A stretch of DNA of 32,247 bases. Source: Comamonadaceae bacterium. GTDB taxonomy: Bacteria > Pseudomonadota > Gammaproteobacteria > Burkholderiales > Burkholderiaceae_C. The stretch spans positions 1 to 32,247 of the forward strand of contig CANFWT010000031.1 in assembly GCA_947450895.1 (NCBI GenBank), written 5' to 3'. Shown in pieces: positions 1-10,070 of the stretch (positions are counted from its first letter, which is position 1; each line of letters starts with the position of its first letter). The notes beneath the pieces were generated by a model, which worked only from the letters and a program-made list of their open reading frames with translations, did no database searches and was not told the DNA's origin. Both the position numbers and the translations under genes were made by a program.

Positions 1-1831
1 ACCTCTTCAAAGCTGCGGGTAGTTTTGGGTGACAGCACCTTGCCGCCTTCAAAGCGGATGGCACCGGCGCCGCAGCCGTCCAGCCCGCACACAAACGCGG
101 CCAGGTTGTCGCGCACATGGCGCGCGGCAAACTGGGCGGCGCGGCCATTGAGGTCCGTGCCCGCCGACGCGGCAGTGGCCGATGCGTTGGGGATGGCGCT
201 GGTGTCGCTGGCGCTGCACAACACGCGCTCAAAAGGCACGCCGAGTTCGTCCGCCACGATTTGCGTCACCTTGGTGTGCAAGCCCTGGCCCATCTCGGTG
301 CCACCGTGGTGGATGCGCACGCTGCCGTCCAGGTACACATGCACCAAGGCGCCGGCCTGGTTGAACAAGGTGGCGGTAAAGCTGATGCCAAACTTGACCG
401 GCGTGATCGCCAGGCCACGCTTGAGTACCGGGCTGCTGGCGTTCCAGGCGGCGATGTCGGTGCGGCGCTGGCGGTAGTCGGATGTGGCTTCCAGCGTGGT
501 CAGCAGGGGGGCGAGGATGTTGTCTTCCACCTTCATCTGGTAGTGCGTGGTGTCGCGGCGCAGCACGGCGTGGGGGCCGCCCTTGCCTTGGTCGGTCAGC
601 GCCTCGTCGCTGTACAGGTTGCGCATACGCACATCAAGCCCGTCCAGGCCCAGATGGCGCGCGATGTCGCCCAGAATGGCCTCTATCACCACCACGCCTT
701 GCGGCCCGCCAAAGCCGCGAAACGCGGTGTGGCTTTGGGTGTGGGTTTTGCAGCGGTAGGAGGCAATGGCCACGTTTTCCAAAAAGTAGGCGTTGTCGCT
801 GTGGAACACCGCGCGGTCGGCCACAGGGCCCGACAAGTCGGCGCTAAAGCCGCAGTTGGCCGCCATCATCAAGTCCAGCGCAGTCAGGCGACCGGTGGCG
901 TCAAAACCGGCCGTGTATTCGTAGGCAAAGGGGTGGCGCTTGCCGGTGACCATGAAGTCGTCGTCCCGGTCCAAGCGCAGCTTGACCGGCGCCTTGAACT
1001 TGTGCGCCGCCACGGCCGCCCACACCGCCACGTGGCCGGCCTGGGTTTCTTTGCCGCCAAAGCCACCGCCCATGCGCCGGCACTCCACGCGCACCGCATG
1101 GTTGTGCAAGCCCAGCGCGTGCGCCACCCAGTGCTGCACCTCGCCAGGGTGCTGGGTGCTGCTGTACACCGACCACTGGCCTTGCGCGTGCGGCACGGCG
1201 TAGGCCACCTGGCCTTCCAGGTAAAAGTGCTCTTGCCCGCCCACCTCCAGCGTGCCGTGCAGGGTGTGGGCGGCCTGCGCCATGCCTTGTTGCACATCGC
1301 CCCGGTGCACGTGCACTGGCGGCAGCACATAGCTTTGCGCGGCCAGGGCATCTTGCACCGTCAGGATGGCGGGCAGGGCGTCGATGTGCAGCGCCACCTT
1401 GCGCGCGGCGCGGCGGGCTTGCACCACGGTTTTCGCGACCACCAGGCCAATGACCTGGCCGACGTGCTGCACCGTGTCCATGGCAAACACCGGCTCGTCG
1501 CCCGCAAACGCGGCCAGCATGCGGTCGCCGGGAATGTCGCCGCTGAGGACCACGCCCACCACGCCCGGCATGGCCAGCGCCGCCGTGGCGTCCACGCCGC
1601 GCAAATGGCCGTGGGCCTGGGTGGACAGAATAGGTGCGGCGTGCAGCGTGCCGCGCAGCTCGGGCATGTCGTCGATATAGGTGGCCGCGCCCGCCACCTG
1701 GGCCAGTGCGCTCTCGTGGGCAATGGTGCGGCCGCTGGCGGGGGCGCTGTGGGGCGCCGATGGCGCTGATGCGGGGGCGGCGGCCCTGCTACGCGGGCCG
1801 GTCTTGGGGGCCTTGGTGGGCGTGGCGTTGT

Positions 1832-1835
<4 letters not shown>
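1..1835 (-). CDS. xdhB: Xanthine dehydrogenase, molybdopterin-binding subunit (partial, C-terminus off window)
   Basis: This is the large subunit of xanthine dehydrogenase, which carries the molybdenum cofactor and oxidises hypoxanthine and xanthine to urate. The reading frame is open from an ATG at 1835 to the left edge, giving 611 complete codons, so the C-terminal part (including the catalytic Glu region) is missing. Visible family motifs are RRMGGGFGGKET (about 1045-1080), the AFRGFGGPQG substrate/cofactor loop (about 690-720) and GGTEMGQGLHTK (about 265-300). The first 35 or so residues are an Ala/Pro/Ser-rich extension before the conserved HESA start of the domain. The ATG overlaps the stop of xdhA as ATGA, which indicates translational coupling in an xdhAB operon; xdhC would be expected beyond the left edge. 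Family assignment is firm; the substrate is inferred from the family and the purine-related neighbours. Confidence 0.95.
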
Positions 1836-3388
<1,553 letters not shown>

Positions 3389-3517
3389 CAAACCCGTCCT
3401 TTGTGCATCGAGATGGTGCAAGGGTAATTCAGGTGAAATTCCGCTCTTGCAAGCCGTTAGCATACGCACACATTACTGGCTCGCCGCACACGCACTCTTC
3501 CCTCCAAAAAACGCCGC

Positions 3518-5032
3518 ATGCCTGTCCCCCGCCTTCAACTCACCGGCATCACCAAGGCCTATCCGGGCGTGGTGGCAAACAGTGACGTGGCTTTGACGGT
3601 GCTGCCCGGCCAGATCCACGCGGTGCTGGGCGAAAACGGCGCAGGCAAGTCCACGCTGATGAAGGTCATTTACGGTTCGGTCAAGCCAGACGCCGGGCAG
3701 ATCGTGTTCAACGGCCAGGCGGTCCAGATCCGCAACCCCAAAGAAGCGCGCGCGCTGGGCATCAGCATGGTGTTTCAGCATTTCAACCTGTTTGACACGC
3801 TGACGGTGGCCGAGAACGTCTGGCTCGGCCTGGACAAGGGTTTGACCCTGAACCAGGTGTCGGACAGCATCACCCAAAAAGCGGCCCAGTACGGCCTGGA
3901 CATTGACCCCAGCCGCCCGGTGCACACCTTGGGCGTGGGTGAGATGCAGCGGGTGGAAATCATCCGCGCGTTGCTGACCAACCCGCAGTTGCTGATACTG
4001 GATGAACCCACCTCGGTGCTCACGCCCCAGGCGGTGGAAAAATTGTTTGTGGTGCTTCAGCAGCTCGCGTCCGAAGGCTGCAGCATCTTGTACATCAGCC
4101 ACAAGCTCCATGAAATCCGCGCTCTGTGCAGCGCTTGTACCGTGCTGCGCGGGGGCAAGGTCACCGGCGTGTGCAATCCGGCTGAAGAGTCCAATGGCTC
4201 TTTGTCGCGCCTGATGATTGGTGCCGAGCCACCCAAGCTGGTGCACCATGCGCGCGCGCCCGGAGTTGTCCGCCTGGCGGTGCGGAGCCTGAGCCTGGCG
4301 CGCGAAGACCAGTTTGGCGTGGACCTCAAGGGCATCGATTTGCAGGTCTGCGCGGGCGAGGTGGTGGGTATTGCCGGTGTCTCTGGCAACGGCCAAAAAG
4401 AGCTGCTCTACGCCTTGTCGGGCGAAGACTGCCGCGCCAGCGCGGGCAGCATCACCATGGGCGGGCACGATGTGGCGGCCCTGCACCCCGGCGCGCGGCG
4501 CAAGCTGGGTCTGCATTTCGTCCCCGAAGAGCGCCTGGGGCGCGGCGCCGTACCGACGCTGAGCCTTGCGCAAAACCTGCTGCTCACCCGCCAAGAAGCG
4601 ATCGCTGCACCCCGGTTTTTGGGTGGCTGGCTGCAACTGCGCCAGCTCGATGCGCAGGCCCGGCGCATCATGGAGCGTTTTGGCGTCAAGGCGAGCGGAC
4701 CGGCCGCGGCCGCGCGCTCGCTCTCCGGCGGTAATTTGCAAAAATTCATCGTCGGGCGCGAGATCGACGCCCAACCCAGCCTGTTCATCGTCTCGCAACC
4801 TACTTGGGGTGTGGACGTGGGTGCGGCGGCGCAAATTCGGGGCGCAATGCTCGCTTTGCGCGATGCCGGCTGCGCGGTGCTGGTCGTGAGTGAAGAGATC
4901 GACGAGTTGTTCGAGGTGTGCGACCGCCTGCATGTCATCGCCCACGGCAAGCTCTCGCCCTCGGTGGCCACGGCGCAGGCCACCGTGGAGCGTTTGGGCG
5001 AGTGGATGAGTGGATTGTGGAGCGCCGCATGA
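3518..5032 (+). CDS. Nucleoside/sugar-type ABC transporter ATP-binding protein with two ATPase domains
   Basis: This 504-residue protein is a duplicated ABC ATPase of the RbsA/MglA/YufO(NupA) type that powers uptake through the two permeases encoded next. Domain one has Walker A GENGAGKST (residues 38-46), a signature-like VGEMQRVEI and Walker B LLILDEPTSVLT. Domain two has a degenerate Walker A (GVSGNGQKE), signature LSGGNLQK and Walker B FIVSQPTWGVD. This asymmetry is usual in the family. The stop overlaps the first permease start (ATGA at 5029-5032). The partner is a BMP-family binding protein and xdhAB is divergent, so nucleosides or purine bases are the likely cargo. That is inference from family and context; related systems also move other small molecules. 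Confidence 0.92.
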   Translation: MPVPRLQLTGITKAYPGVVANSDVALTVLPGQIHAVLGENGAGKSTLMKVIYGSVKPDAGQIVFNGQAVQIRNPKEARALGISMVFQHFNLFDTLTVAENVWLGLDKGLTLNQVSDSITQKAAQYGLDIDPSRPVHTLGVGEMQRVEIIRALLTNPQLLILDEPTSVLTPQAVEKLFVVLQQLASEGCSILYISHKLHEIRALCSACTVLRGGKVTGVCNPAEESNGSLSRLMIGAEPPKLVHHARAPGVVRLAVRSLSLAREDQFGVDLKGIDLQVCAGEVVGIAGVSGNGQKELLYALSGEDCRASAGSITMGGHDVAALHPGARRKLGLHFVPEERLGRGAVPTLSLAQNLLLTRQEAIAAPRFLGGWLQLRQLDAQARRIMERFGVKASGPAAAARSLSGGNLQKFIVGREIDAQPSLFIVSQPTWGVDVGAAAQIRGAMLALRDAGCAVLVVSEEIDELFEVCDRLHVIAHGKLSPSVATAQATVERLGEWMSGLWSAA

Positions 5033-6108
5033 GGGGTTTTCGCCTGCAGGCTCGCCCCCAGCCTTCCCGGGTATGGACGTTTGCCTCGCCCGTGCTGGCG
5101 CTGGCGCTTACCGTGCTGATCGGCCTGGTGTTGTTCAAGCTGCTGGGCAAAGATCCCGTGCGCGGTTTGCAAATATTTTTTTGGGAGCCTATCAAGAGCA
5201 GCTATGCGCTGGGTGAACTGGTGGTGAAAGCGACGCCACTCTTGTTGATTGCGCTGGGGCTGGCCGTGTCGTTTCGCTCCAATGTGTGGAACATCGGCGC
5301 TGAGGGCCAGTACATCTTGGGCGCGGTGGCCGCCAGCGGTGTGGCGCTGATGGCCGACAGCACCACGGGCGGCTGGATTGTGGTGCCAGTCATCTTGGCG
5401 GGCGTGTTGGGGGGCATGGTGTGGGCGGGCATCACCGCGCTGTTGCGCGACCGCTTCAACGCCAATGAAATTTTGGTCAGCCTGATGATGGTCTATGTGG
5501 CGGTACAGGTGCTGGGCTACTTGGTGTATGGCCCCTGGAAGGACCCGCATGGCTACAACTTCCCGCAGACCCAAAACTTTGAAGCGGCTACCCGCATCCC
5601 GAAGCTGTTTGGCGGGTCGCGCATGAACATCGGCGTGCTGTTTGCGCTGGCGGGCGTGGGGGCGGTGTGGGTGTTTCTGTTTCGCACCCGGGCCGGGTTT
5701 GCCCAGCAGGTGGGCGGATTGGCGCCCGCAGCGGCGCGCTACGCCGGGTTTTCATCGCGCCAAGCGCTGTGGACGGCCTTGCTGGTTTCGGGCGGGCTGG
5801 CCGGTTTGGCCGGCGCGCTGGAAGTGGCCGGACCGATCGGCCAGCTCACGCCCTACGTGCCAGCAGGCTATGGCTTTGCCGCCATCATCGTGGCCTATGT
5901 GGGGCGCCTGCACCCGGTGGGGCTGGTGTTTTCCAGCCTGTTGATGAGCATGTTTTACATTGGCGGTGAGCTCGCCCAGTCGCGTCTGGGGCTGCCCAAA
6001 TCGCTCACGGGTGTGTTCCAGGGATTGTTGCTTTTTACCCTGCTGGCTTGTGACACGCTGGTCAATTACCGCATGGTGCGCCAGGCGCGCGCAGTGGCCA
6101 AGTCTTAA
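5029..6108 (+). CDS. ABC transporter permease, nucleoside (BMP-associated) type, first permease
   Basis: This 359-residue inner-membrane protein belongs to the branched-chain/monosaccharide permease superfamily (BPD_transp_2, NupB/YufP-like). It has an N-terminal hydrophobic segment (about residues 17-40) and several further membrane segments. The family motif SNVWNIGAEGQYILGA lies near residues 85-100, and AGLAGALEVAG and PAGYGFAAIIVAYVG lie in the C-terminal half. An upstream-extended frame exists, but the ATG at 5029 overlapping the ATPase stop as ATGA is the natural start. It should pair with the second permease, 15 bases downstream, to form the channel for the BMP-family receptor. Confidence 0.93.
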   Translation: MRGFRLQARPQPSRVWTFASPVLALALTVLIGLVLFKLLGKDPVRGLQIFFWEPIKSSYALGELVVKATPLLLIALGLAVSFRSNVWNIGAEGQYILGAVAASGVALMADSTTGGWIVVPVILAGVLGGMVWAGITALLRDRFNANEILVSLMMVYVAVQVLGYLVYGPWKDPHGYNFPQTQNFEAATRIPKLFGGSRMNIGVLFALAGVGAVWVFLFRTRAGFAQQVGGLAPAAARYAGFSSRQALWTALLVSGGLAGLAGALEVAGPIGQLTPYVPAGYGFAAIIVAYVGRLHPVGLVFSSLLMSMFYIGGELAQSRLGLPKSLTGVFQGLLLFTLLACDTLVNYRMVRQARAVAKS

Positions 6109-6123
6109 GGAGCGCACGCGCCC

Positions 6124-7044
6124 ATGGAACCCTATGCCCTTTTGATTGCCGCCACCCTGAACGCGGGCACCGTGCTGGCCATTGCATCGCTGGGCCTGCT
6201 GATCAATGAGAAGGCCGGCATCGTGAACCTGGGCGCCGAGGGCATGATGCTGTGCGCGGCGATAGCGGGCTTTGCAGCGGTGGTGCACACCGGCAGCGAT
6301 ACCCTGGGGTTTGCGGCGGGCATGCTGGCAGGCGCCGTAATGGCGGCTGTTTTTGGTGCACTGGTCATCTGGCTCAACACCAACCAGTACGCCACCGGGT
6401 TGGCGCTGAGCCTGTTTGGCGCCGGCTTTTCGGCCTTTGCCGGCGTGAGCTACGTGCAGGAAAAATTGCCAGAGCGCACGAACTTTGCTGTTCCCGGTCT
6501 GTCCGATATTCCTTTTTTGGGGTCTGCGCTGTTCAAGCACCATCCGCTGGTTTACCTGACGGTGCTGTTTGCCGGGGCGCTGGTGTGGTGGCTGTACCGC
6601 ACGCGCGCTGGTTTGGTACTGCGCAGCGTGGGTGAGCGGCCCGAGTCGGCGCACGCGCTGGGCTACCCGGTGCGCTGGATCCGCTTTGCTGCGGTCGTGG
6701 CCGGTGGCGCGCTGTGCGGGCTGGCGGGCGCCTATATTTCGATTATTTACACCCCCTTGTGGGTGGAAGGCATGGTGGCGGGCAAGGGCTGGATTGCACT
6801 GGCGCTTACCACATTTGCCACCTGGCGACCTGGCCGCGTGCTACTGGGGGCCTACCTTTTTGGCGGGGTGACCATGCTGCAATTTCATTTGCAAGGCATA
6901 GGCGTAGACGTACCCAGCCAATTCCTGAGCATGCTGCCCTATGTCGCCACTATCGTGGTGCTGGCGCTGATTTCGCGCAATCCAGCCTGGATTCGGATTA
7001 ATATGCCAGCTTCCATCGGAAAACCGTTTTACCCTGGCTCCTAA
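6124..7044 (+). CDS. ABC transporter permease, nucleoside (BMP-associated) type, second permease
   Basis: This 306-residue membrane protein is the second permease of the importer (NupC/YufQ-like). It carries the family motif EKAGIVNLGAEGMML (about residues 29-43), then NTNQYATGLALSLFGAG and a C-terminal half with GLAGAYISIIYTPLW. Most of the chain is hydrophobic and spans the inner membrane. AAGGAG lies in the 15-base gap upstream. The gene sits between the first permease and the BMP-family lipoprotein, 37 bases before the latter, so all four genes probably form one transcript ending at the hairpin at 8255-8284. Confidence 0.93.
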   Translation: MEPYALLIAATLNAGTVLAIASLGLLINEKAGIVNLGAEGMMLCAAIAGFAAVVHTGSDTLGFAAGMLAGAVMAAVFGALVIWLNTNQYATGLALSLFGAGFSAFAGVSYVQEKLPERTNFAVPGLSDIPFLGSALFKHHPLVYLTVLFAGALVWWLYRTRAGLVLRSVGERPESAHALGYPVRWIRFAAVVAGGALCGLAGAYISIIYTPLWVEGMVAGKGWIALALTTFATWRPGRVLLGAYLFGGVTMLQFHLQGIGVDVPSQFLSMLPYVATIVVLALISRNPAWIRINMPASIGKPFYPGS

Positions 7045-7081
7045 TTTTTACCCTCGACGCCTATCTTCAAAAGGAAATGAA

Positions 7082-8236
7082 ATGACAGATGTGCAAAAAC
7101 GTTCGCTGCTTAAATTTGCAGCGCTGAGCGCCGTGGCTGCTGCCGCGCTGGTGGGCTGTGGCAAGAAGGAAGAAGCAGCCGCACCGGCTGCCGCGCCTGC
7201 CGCCTCTGCTGCTGCGCCCGCCAAGCCTGAGCCGCTGAAAATTGCCTTCGCCTACGTCGGCCCTGTGGGCGACGGCGGTTGGACCTTTGCCCATGACAAC
7301 GCCCGCAAGGCGCTGGAAAAAGAGTTTGGCGACAAGATCCAGACCTCGTTTGTTGAAAATGTGCCCGAGTCTGCAGATGCCGAGCGCGTGATCCGCGACA
7401 TGGCCAGCCAGGGCAACAAACTGATTTTTGGCACCACCTTTGGCTACATGGAAACCATGCTCAAAGTGGCTCCAGATTTCAAAGATGTGAAGTTTGAGCA
7501 TGCCACCGGCTACAAAACGGCCGACAACATGCGCACCTACGACAGCCGCACCTATGAAGGCGCGTACATGGCCGGCGTGATCGCAGGCAAGATGAGCAAG
7601 ACCGGCACGCTGGGTGTGGTGGCTTCGGTGCCAATTCCTGAAGTGATCCGCAACATCAACAGCTTCACCTTGGGCGCGCAAACCAGCAACCCCAAGATCA
7701 AGACCAAAGTGGTGTGGGTCAACGAGTGGTTCAACCCACCCAAAGAAACTGAAGCGGCCACCAGCCTGATCAACGGCGGCGCCGACGTTCTGTTCCAGAA
7801 CACCGACTCCCCCGCGGTGCTGAAAACCGCCCAGGACAAGGGCAAGCGCGCTTTTGGTTGGGACTCGGACATGACCGCCTACGGCCCCAAAGCCCATTTG
7901 GCGTCCAGCGTGATCAACTGGGCCCCCTACTACATCAAGGCCACCAAAGACGCGCTCGAAGGCACCTGGACCACGGGTGGCGTGTGGTGGGGTGTGAAAG
8001 AAGGCGCGATTGACATCGTGTCGATCGCCGACGATGTGCCAGCCGAGACCAAAGCCAAGATTGACGAAGTCAAAGCGGGTCTGAAAGACGGCAGCTTCTC
8101 CATCTGGAAAGGCCCGCTGGTGGATAACACCGGCAAGACCTTGCTCAAGAAAGACGAAGTCGCTGACGACAAATTCCTCAGCGGCGTGAACTTCTACGTC
8201 AAGGGCGTGGAAGGCAAGGTGCCCGGCGCGAAGTAA
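7082..8236 (+). CDS. BMP-family substrate-binding lipoprotein of the ABC importer
   Basis: This 384-residue protein is the extracytoplasmic receptor of the importer (BMP/PnrA/NupN family, PF02608 type). A lipoprotein signal peptide ends in ALVGC with the lipidated Cys at residue 26. An Ala/Pro-rich tether of about 25 residues leads to the binding domain starting IAFAYVGPVGDGGWTFAH. Further family motifs are TSFVENVPE, GTTFGYMETM and NGGADVLFQNTDSPAVL. A strong AAAGGA ribosome site precedes the ATG. BMP proteins bind nucleosides in characterised cases; in Comamonadaceae-like bacteria they often lie next to xdh genes, so purine nucleoside or purine binding is likely but unproven here. Confidence 0.93.
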   Translation: MTDVQKRSLLKFAALSAVAAAALVGCGKKEEAAAPAAAPAASAAAPAKPEPLKIAFAYVGPVGDGGWTFAHDNARKALEKEFGDKIQTSFVENVPESADAERVIRDMASQGNKLIFGTTFGYMETMLKVAPDFKDVKFEHATGYKTADNMRTYDSRTYEGAYMAGVIAGKMSKTGTLGVVASVPIPEVIRNINSFTLGAQTSNPKIKTKVVWVNEWFNPPKETEAATSLINGGADVLFQNTDSPAVLKTAQDKGKRAFGWDSDMTAYGPKAHLASSVINWAPYYIKATKDALEGTWTTGGVWWGVKEGAIDIVSIADDVPAETKAKIDEVKAGLKDGSFSIWKGPLVDNTGKTLLKKDEVADDKFLSGVNFYVKGVEGKVPGAK

Positions 8237-8254
8237 TCCTTCGTCTGGCACCCG

Positions 8255-8284
8255 AAAAGGCCGCTCATGAGCGGCCTTTTTTTT
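8255..8284 (+). terminator. Rho-independent terminator after the BMP-family importer operon
   Basis: A nearly perfect inverted repeat GGCCGCTC-AT-GAGCGGCC, extended by A/T pairs, is followed by a run of eight T bases. It lies 18 bases after the BMP-gene stop and should end the importer transcript, separating it from the Rieske oxygenase gene. Confidence 0.93.
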
Positions 8285-8297
8285 CAAAGGACTCTGC

Positions 8298-8513
8298 ATG
8301 CAGGCATTCCCACCCACCAACGTGCTGGTTCTGCTTGCCTGCCCCGAGAGCGCTACGCTGCCCTTGCTGAGCATCCGGCCCACGGCGCGCTGCGCCGCCG
8401 TGCGCAAAGTCAATACCCAGACGCCCCAGCGCAGGCCAATGTGCGCCGGGGCGGGCAGATGTTTGTGGACTGGTTTTAGCGGCAAGCCTGTTGATCGGCA
8501 CCGAATGGAGTGA
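8298..8513 (+). CDS. Possible small ORF between importer and Rieske gene (uncertain)
   Basis: A 71-codon frame starts with an ATG preceded by AAAGGA at good spacing, directly after the terminator. Its stop overlaps a possible GTG start at 8510 of the Rieske frame (GTGA). The predicted protein has a short hydrophobic start (NVLVLLAC) and then a basic, Pro/Arg-rich sequence resembling translated GC-rich noncoding DNA. I recognise no family. It may be a leader ORF, a gene remnant, or chance. Confidence 0.2.
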   Translation: MQAFPPTNVLVLLACPESATLPLLSIRPTARCAAVRKVNTQTPQRRPMCAGAGRCLWTGFSGKPVDRHRME

Positions 8514-8527
8514 ACGGCGCGCGCACA

Positions 8528-9538
8528 ATGGCCACTATGACCAAGCCTGACTTGCCCTTCGCCGCCGAAGCCGCGCTTTGGCACCCCGTGCTACTGTCCC
8601 GCGATTTGGGTCAACAGCCGCTGGCCGCACAGTTGTTGACCCAAGCCATTGTTCTTTGGCGCGACGCCCAGGGCATAGCCCATGCGTGGGCCGACCAGTG
8701 CCCGCACCGGGGTGCGCGCCTGTCTTTGGGGCGGGTGTGCGAGGGGCGCTTGGAGTGCCCGTACCATGGCTGGCAGTTCGACGGCGCAGGCCAATGCCAG
8801 CTGATCCCAGCCTTGCCCGACTTCACGCCTCCCGCTGGGCACCACGCTTGCACCTTTGAGGCCAGCGAAGCCTACGGACTGTTGTGGGTGCGTCTGACCC
8901 CCGGCGCCGCCGCCGTGCCGCTGTTTGCCGCCGAGGCCGATGCGCGCTTGCGCAAGGTCAATTGCGGCCCTTACACCGTGCAAAGCAGCGCCCCGCGCGT
9001 GGTAGAAAATTTTCTGGACCTGGCGCACTTTGGTTTCGTGCACGAGGGCTGGTTGGGCCGCCGCGACGCCACCACCGTGCCGCCGTATGACGTACGCGCT
9101 ACGCCTACAGGCCTGCTGGCCACCGGTTGCAAGGCGGTGCAGCCGCGCTCTTCGGTGCACGCCACGGCCAGCGCCATGGTGGAGTACACCTACGAAGTTA
9201 TCGGCCCCTACGCCGCCGTGCTGACCAAGCTGCCCGAGGCCGGGACCGCTGCCATCGAGGGTCTTCGCGAATCCATTGCCCTGTTTGTCTGCCCCGTAGG
9301 CCCCGAGACCAGCGAAGTCTGGGTCCGTTTGGCCATGAACGACTTTGACTCACCCGACCACAAGCTGACCGATTTTCAGGACACGATTTTTGGCCAGGAC
9401 AAGCCGGTGCTGGAGTCCCAACGCCCCAAGCGCCTGCCTTTGGAGCCTGGCGCTGAACTGCATTGCGCCGCCGACAAAATGGCGGTGATGTACCGGCGCT
9501 TTTTGGCGCAGACCGGCATCAGTTTTGGGGTGTGCTGA
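8528..9538 (+). CDS. Rieske [2Fe-2S] aromatic ring-hydroxylating/demethylating oxygenase, alpha subunit
   Basis: This 336-residue protein is a VanA/PobA-like Rieske non-heme iron oxygenase. The Rieske cluster is held by C58-x-H60 and C77-x2-H80 (CPHRGA and CPYHGW). The mononuclear iron site is visible as ENFLDLAHFGFVH, with H167 and H172, in the usual E-N-x2-D-x2-H-x4-H form. Length fits single-component-alpha demethylases of the VanA class, which need a separate reductase; none is encoded nearby. The start is uncertain: GTG 8510, ATG 8528 and ATG 8537 are possible, and no candidate has a convincing ribosome site. It follows a nucleoside-type importer opposite xdhAB, so a purine or N-methylated purine substrate is conceivable (compare HpxD and NdmA), but the sequence alone does not show the substrate. 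Confidence 0.88.
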   Translation: MATMTKPDLPFAAEAALWHPVLLSRDLGQQPLAAQLLTQAIVLWRDAQGIAHAWADQCPHRGARLSLGRVCEGRLECPYHGWQFDGAGQCQLIPALPDFTPPAGHHACTFEASEAYGLLWVRLTPGAAAVPLFAAEADARLRKVNCGPYTVQSSAPRVVENFLDLAHFGFVHEGWLGRRDATTVPPYDVRATPTGLLATGCKAVQPRSSVHATASAMVEYTYEVIGPYAAVLTKLPEAGTAAIEGLRESIALFVCPVGPETSEVWVRLAMNDFDSPDHKLTDFQDTIFGQDKPVLESQRPKRLPLEPGAELHCAADKMAVMYRRFLAQTGISFGVC

Positions 9539-9594
9539 GGCCGCGCTGCGCGGCGCCTCGTGCCAATCAAAGCAGCGCGAGGCACTGGGCAAAG

Positions 9595-9610
9595 CGTGAT
9601 GCGCATCACG
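9595..9610. promoter_or_regulatory. Perfect 16-bp palindrome upstream of the small membrane protein gene
   Basis: CGTGATGC-GCATCACG is a perfect palindrome in the gap between the Rieske oxygenase and the small DUF5670-type gene. It could be an operator for a dimeric regulator. Another dyad, GCCTCG (9555-9560) with CGAGGC (9578-9583), lies just before it. There is no T-run, so neither looks like a standard terminator. The regulator is unknown. Confidence 0.35.
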
Positions 9611-9713
9611 CTGCCTTCATGGTTGAACTCTTATGCTGAATGTGTGCGGTCGGCTGCTGCTGGCGTACCGTGGGTGCGACCTCGCGCCCACGCATTCAGT
9701 CAAGGAGTGTTTA

Positions 9714-9818
9714 ATGAAAAATCATTGCGTCCGCAACGCAGCCGTGGGCACCTGTCGTCTGGGCGGCGCTCTGCCTTGGGGCCGAACCGGTTCCGGATTG
9801 GGGTGCTGCCATGCTTGA
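9714..9818 (+). CDS. 34-codon leader ORF overlapping the DUF5670-type gene
   Basis: A short frame (MKNHCVRNAAV...) begins with ATG 9714 and has a strong AAGGAG ribosome site 8 bases upstream. Its stop at 9816-9818 lies inside the start of the next gene (ATG 9811), an 8-base overlap in another frame. It is Cys- and Gly-containing, not hydrophobic, and of no recognised family. The arrangement suggests a leader peptide whose translation delivers ribosomes to the membrane-peptide gene, which has only a weak ribosome site of its own. Confidence 0.4.
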   Translation: MKNHCVRNAAVGTCRLGGALPWGRTGSGLGCCHA

Positions 9819-9957
9819 AACTGTAGCTATCGTATTGGTGCTGCTCTGGCTCGTGGGCTTGGTGTCCGCCTACACCATGGGCGGCCTGATTCACATCTTG
9901 CTGGTGGTCGCTGTGGTTGTGGTGCTGGTGCGCATTATTCAGGGCCGGCGACTTTGA
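9811..9957 (+). CDS. Small Lmo0937-family (DUF5670-like) membrane protein
   Basis: This 48-residue peptide starts MLETVAIVLVLLWLVGLV and has two hydrophobic segments (about residues 4-19 and 25-43) separated by a short SAYTMGG turn, ending in basic QGRRL. Size, the WLxG motif near residue 13 and the two-helix layout match the Lmo0937/DUF5670 family of tiny, often stress-induced inner-membrane proteins of unknown function. The own ribosome site (GGGG at 9800-9803) is weak, and the start overlaps a leader ORF with a strong site. The convergent ompA-type gene ends about 110 bases downstream. Confidence 0.75.
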   Translation: MLETVAIVLVLLWLVGLVSAYTMGGLIHILLVVAVVVVLVRIIQGRRL

Positions 9958-10023
9958 GGTTCTGGTTGGATCACGCCTTCCAGCGCGCTTTGGGCTCAGA
10001 ACTTTAGGGCCCTTGGCAAACAA

Positions 10024-10059
10024 GAAAAAGGGGAGCCACCGCTGGGTGGCTCCCCCTTT
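10024..10059 (-). terminator. Rho-independent terminator of the OmpA-family gene
   Basis: GGGGAGCCACC (10030-10040) and GGTGGCTCCCC (10045-10055) form an 11-bp stem with a 4-base loop. Read on the minus strand it is followed by five T bases, so it should end the minus-strand ompA transcript. On the plus strand only three T bases follow, so it may act weakly for the small membrane gene too. Confidence 0.85.
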
Positions 10060-10070
10060 GCACACGTGCC

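Noticed and set aside
117..1769. Long plus-strand open frame (550 codons)
   Set aside because: It is antisense to xdhB; the protein is His/Arg/Val/Gly-rich with no domain, typical of a shadow frame in GC-rich DNA.
3473..4945. Minus-strand open frame of 490 codons
   Set aside because: Antisense to the clear ABC ATPase gene; composition is shadow-like with no family motif.
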